Part shown: piece after piece, positions 62,847 to 64,000 of the stretch
Layout of the letters: each line of letters begins with the position of its first letter
How positions within the stretch are numbered: the first letter of the stretch is position 1
NCBI RefSeq assembly: GCF_005280255.1
Contig: NZ_CP040018.1
Location: forward strand, 4,650,001 to 4,714,000
Origin: Arthrobacter sp. 24S4-2
GTDB lineage: Bacteria; Actinomycetota; Actinomycetes; Actinomycetales; Micrococcaceae
Reading direction: 5' to 3'
DNA length: 64,000 bases
Notes under the pieces: model-generated
The model's database searches: none
The model's input: only the letters and a program-made list of their open reading frames with translations
Told to the model about the DNA's origin: nothing
Translations under genes and position numbers: made by a program

Positions 62847-63671
62847 GTGGGTAATGAAAAGTTGATTCGCCGCAATATCATTGCTGCGATTGTCAGTTTG
62901 ATACTGATAGTGGGCTTGGGCGGCGCAGCCCAGGCAGCCGAGCTAGAAGGGCCACAAACCTGCACAAAGGTAGAAGTCAACGCAGGTCTATGCGTAGTCG
63001 CGGCAGTCACTGGAGACGAGGATCCAGTGGTCGCTGGTGTCATCCAGTCTCTTAAGAGTGGAGTGGATCCCACCGCGGTGGACAGATTCATCCAACTACG
63101 CGGAAACAAGAAGGCGGACAAATCGCAGCAGGAGATTCATAAGATCTCCCAAGCGTTCAAAGCCGCAAAGACTGCCAAGGAGAAGGATGCGGTTCTGACG
63201 CCCATGAATGCCGGGGGCGTTGGAACCGTCTACGGGTCTACGCTGTACATGAACGACACCGTCACGTACCTCTACTGCGGTTCCGGTTCCTGCTCGATGA
63301 TCGGCAAGGTAGCCGTTGAGTATCGGATGGGCATTACTGGGAACCTATCGTTCACCCTCAGCGGGGACCTCAACGTGACATATGGCCCGAGCGTCCAGTT
63401 TAAGGATCTCAACTGCTATACCTACTACGACGGCCCTTTCAACATCGACTCTGTGGTGAAAACCTGGAACAACTGCAACAGCGCCGAAAAGTACAACTTC
63501 AGCACATTTACTCAGATATGGTCAGAGAACTGGTCGGGTGGAACTCTTGGAGAGGTCTACTACCCGACCTACACGCTGAGATTCGTCAACGCGGGCGGAG
63601 CGGAGATCTATTTCGGTTGGGATGCCAGAGAGTACAAGATCGACAGCAGCGGCTGGACGCACTGGACGTAA
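62847..63671 (+). CDS. secreted hypothetical protein
   Basis: A 274-residue protein with a Sec signal peptide (NEKLIRRNIIAAIVSLILIVGLGGAAQAAE, cleavage after AQA). The mature part has a helical, Lys-rich first third, then an aromatic and Gly-rich beta region with about six Cys (YLYCGSGSCSMIG, LNCYTYYD, WNNCNSAE) and ends GWDAREYKIDSSGWTHWT. No family is recognised; an extracellular antimicrobial-like or cell-wall protein is possible. GTG 62847 lies directly after the ISL3 target duplication, so its native promoter and most of its ribosome site are now displaced. Confidence 0.65.
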   Translation: MGNEKLIRRNIIAAIVSLILIVGLGGAAQAAELEGPQTCTKVEVNAGLCVVAAVTGDEDPVVAGVIQSLKSGVDPTAVDRFIQLRGNKKADKSQQEIHKISQAFKAAKTAKEKDAVLTPMNAGGVGTVYGSTLYMNDTVTYLYCGSGSCSMIGKVAVEYRMGITGNLSFTLSGDLNVTYGPSVQFKDLNCYTYYDGPFNIDSVVKTWNNCNSAEKYNFSTFTQIWSENWSGGTLGEVYYPTYTLRFVNAGGAEIYFGWDAREYKIDSSGWTHWT

Positions 63672-63676
63672 TCAGA

Positions 63677-63958
63677 CTATGCGTCTACATGTTTAGTTAG
63701 TTCTTGTCGCAGCGCGGGAAGTTCCTCTCGAAGGCGCTGGATACTATGCGGTGTTAGCCGATCCAGCGACAGATGGCGGACCTCCCGCGCTGCTCCAAGG
63801 CTGCAGCCGAGCAAGGAGCTCAAGTCCTGATCTATGGTTTCGTAGTCAGACGTTCGAATCACCCGAATTACGTCGAGGAGCCTGTCTGAAGCCGCGATGC
63901 ATGCCTCATACGAGGCAATCATCTGAAGAATCTGAGTTTGTGCATCAAGTCTGGGCAT
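63677..63958 (-). CDS. hypothetical protein, 93 residues
   Basis: Not recognised. A mostly helical soluble protein: MPRLDAQTQILQMIASYEACIAASDRLLDVIRVIRTSDYETIDQDLSS is split here only as MPRLDAQTQILQMIAS at the start and LREELPALRQELTKH at the end. ATG 63958 lacks a strong ribosome site; an in-frame TTG at 63982 is an alternative. It converges on the secreted-protein gene with a five-base gap. Confidence 0.5.
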   Translation of the reverse strand: MPRLDAQTQILQMIASYEACIAASDRLLDVIRVIRTSDYETIDQDLSSLLGCSLGAAREVRHLSLDRLTPHSIQRLREELPALRQELTKHVDA

Positions 63959-64000
63959 ATTACGACCGTACACACTCTCCAAGAGACGTGGGAAGTAGCC

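Noticed and set aside
1..64000. CRISPR arrays, rRNA or tRNA genes
   Set aside because: No regularly spaced repeats and no recognisable structural RNA gene were seen on either strand.

Overview
The window is high-GC DNA from an actinobacterium. Gene content (fused xanthine dehydrogenase, factor-independent uricase, LigD-type polymerase domain, CHAD and DUF72 proteins, HspR/Hsp20, GlxR/CRP-like sites) and protein style suggest Micrococcaceae of the Arthrobacter/Pseudarthrobacter type. This is inferred from family recognition, not from a search. No rRNA, tRNA or CRISPR array was recognised.

Layout. About 1.5-22 kb is a purine (ureide) catabolism locus. On the minus strand are a cytidine-deaminase-fold guanine deaminase, an AzgA-type NCS2 permease, XdhC, the FAD subunit and a fused [2Fe-2S]/molybdopterin subunit of xanthine dehydrogenase. 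On the plus strand are 8-oxoguanine deaminase, urate oxidase, a xanthine/uracil-type NCS2 permease, NAD malic enzyme, malate synthase, a DUF6986 aldolase-fold protein and ureidoglycine aminohydrolase, with a divergent IclR regulator. Together they take guanine and xanthine to urate, and ureidoglycine to glyoxylate, malate and pyruvate. The steps between 5-hydroxyisourate and allantoate are not in the window. About 22-35 kb is mixed housekeeping: serine hydrolase, CHAD, HAD, FAH, GH15, DUF72, App1, GH1, and an Hsp20-DnaJ operon facing HspR. At about 35.56 kb the start of a DNA-alkylation-repeat gene is joined to the end of a Gfo/Idh/MocA oxidoreductase, which is a rearrangement scar.

About 38.4-52.2 kb is a tricarboxylate-utilisation island: LysR and two FCD-GntR regulators, two PrpF-family isomerases, a MatC-type carrier, a TcuA-type tricarballylate dehydrogenase, an alpha/beta hydrolase, a Usp protein and a complete Fbp-type ABC importer. 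Copies of a GTATAC motif lie in its promoters. The first PrpF gene has been split by a 179-bp DNA inversion (39487-39665) that carries its start codon and upstream region, which now face the LysR gene instead.

About 52.9-62.8 kb is mobile DNA: a trio of tyrosine recombinases (RIT-like) that appears to interrupt a plasmid-type ParB gene, an IS110-family transposase, and a complete ISL3-family element with perfect ends and an 8-bp target duplication. The ISL3 element sits immediately before the start codon of a secreted orphan protein.

At least ten genes or elements show plus or minus one base in short G/C runs. This looks like uncorrected indel error in the assembly at least as much as true gene decay, so entries marked pseudogene for a single frameshift may be intact in the organism.
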